Part shown: in pieces, positions 63,670 to 64,000 of the stretch | Layout: each line of letters opens with the position of its first letter | Position numbering within the stretch: the stretch's first letter is position 1 | DNA from: Fibrobacter sp. UBA4297 | Lineage (GTDB): Bacteria > Fibrobacterota > Fibrobacteria > Fibrobacterales > Fibrobacteraceae | Direction: 5' to 3' | DNA: 64,000 nucleotides | NCBI RefSeq assembly: GCF_002394865.1 | Contig: NZ_DGUZ01000022.1 | Span: 1 to 64,000 of the forward strand | Translations under genes and position numbers: made by a program | Notes under the pieces: model-generated | Told to the model about the DNA's origin: nothing | Databases searched by the model: none | What the model saw: only the letters and a program-made list of their open reading frames with translations

Positions 63670-64000
63670 TTATTTTGTGGCTTCACTTTGCCTAATCTTT
63701 TCTACCCAATACGGAGTCAGTTTAGAGATAAAGTTCCAAGCCAGCACAAAAGCATTTTCTGGTCGCCTATAAGGGTCAGGAATGTCCACCTGGTGGGATT
63801 CACCATAACGGAAAACCTTACCCTCAAGCCACGGGTACTTGTGCAAGAGTTCCCTTTTGTGGCCATTTTCCATAACCAAAATCAAGTCAGCCCATTTGAG
63901 AATGTCCAAATTGATTTGACGCGCACGATGTGCACTCATATCAATGCCATGCTGCAAGGCGATTTTCTGGGATAGCTCATGTGCGGGATTATCAACCAAA
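63670..64000 (-). CDS. wzb: Low-molecular-weight protein tyrosine phosphatase, partial
   Basis: Only the C-terminal 110 residues are inside the window; the active-site P-loop lies beyond 64000. DNPAHELSQKIALQHGID, SAHRARQI and the late VDIPDPYRRPENAF (general-acid Asp region) identify the Wzb family, which dephosphorylates the tyrosine kinase controlling capsule assembly. 17 bases before the Wza-like gene on the same strand. Confidence 0.88.
   Translation of the reverse strand, partial: LVDNPAHELSQKIALQHGIDMSAHRARQINLDILKWADLILVMENGHKRELLHKYPWLEGKVFRYGESHQVDIPDPYRRPENAFVLAWNFISKLTPYWVEKIRQSEATK

Noticed and set aside
1..64000. tRNA, rRNA, riboswitch, classical IS element or integrase
   Set aside because: Looked for and not seen; no cloverleaf, conserved rRNA segment, DDE transposase or recombinase motif recognised by eye.

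Overview
The window looks like a chromosomal segment of a Fibrobacter species (phylum Fibrobacterota). The evidence is serine-rich linkers in secreted lipoproteins, a Cthe_2159-type carbohydrate-binding lipoprotein, type IV pilin genes, housekeeping genes of moderate G+C content, and stereotyped intergenic repeats. Genus is an inference from style, not from a database match. I saw no tRNA, rRNA, phage structural gene, transposase of a classical IS family, integrase or CRISPR array.

Layout. 0-9.5 kb: a surface lipoprotein, a PD-(D/E)XK-like nuclease gene bracketed by two mirror-like arrays of 41-bp inverted repeats, cysS, an MFS transporter that lacks a normal start codon, a metallo-hydrolase and an acyltransferase. 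9.7-15 kb: uvrB (with dispersed-repeat sequence read in frame), a lipoprotein and gpmI. 15.3-23.5 kb: a two-gene pseudopilin operon whose second protein is about 2264 residues. 23.5-25 kb: relics of a sulfatase-like and a HipA-like gene, then a three-gene DUF3791/DUF3990/small-protein cassette. 25.2-44.1 kb: a surface polysaccharide cluster (sugar aminotransferase, ATP-grasp enzyme, oxidoreductase, ABC exporter Wzm/Wzt, pyruvyltransferase-like protein, six or more glycosyltransferases, a large membrane protein, a sulfatase-like transferase). A second DUF3791/DUF3990 cassette and a decayed zeta-toxin pair are wedged into it. 44.1-49.8 kb: one complete type IV pilin gene plus three promoterless cassettes that each encode only the variable pilin domain, intermixed with toxin-antitoxin-like genes, a GNAT protein and a broken Rpn nuclease gene. 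50-64 kb: an AAA/DUF4143 protein, a degenerate GGDEF protein, another DUF3791/DUF3990 cassette, a radical SAM protein, a LOG protein, a Ser/Thr kinase, a membrane protein, and manC-wza-wzb for capsule precursor supply and export.

The most exciting element is the pilin locus. The complete gene (49260-49787, minus strand) and the three partial copies (44123-44503 plus, 44576-44953 minus, 47611-47998 plus) begin their shared sequence at the same point. Three of the four share the identical 20-mer CTACGTGAAGTTGCAGGATG. The partial copies lack the prepilin leader and hydrophobic helix, keep an open frame to their stop, keep the two cysteines and end next to a terminator hairpin. This is the architecture expected of a pilin variation system, either gene conversion as in Neisseria pilE/pilS or DNA inversion as in Moraxella tfpQ/tfpI. 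Two further candidates are the four DUF3791-DUF3990 cassettes (probably toxin-antitoxin or defence units) and the nuclease gene framed by eight 41-bp bipartite palindromes.

Together the window is dominated by surface variability (pili, capsule or O-chain) and by selfish or defensive small modules scattered through it, set in a backbone of ordinary housekeeping genes.
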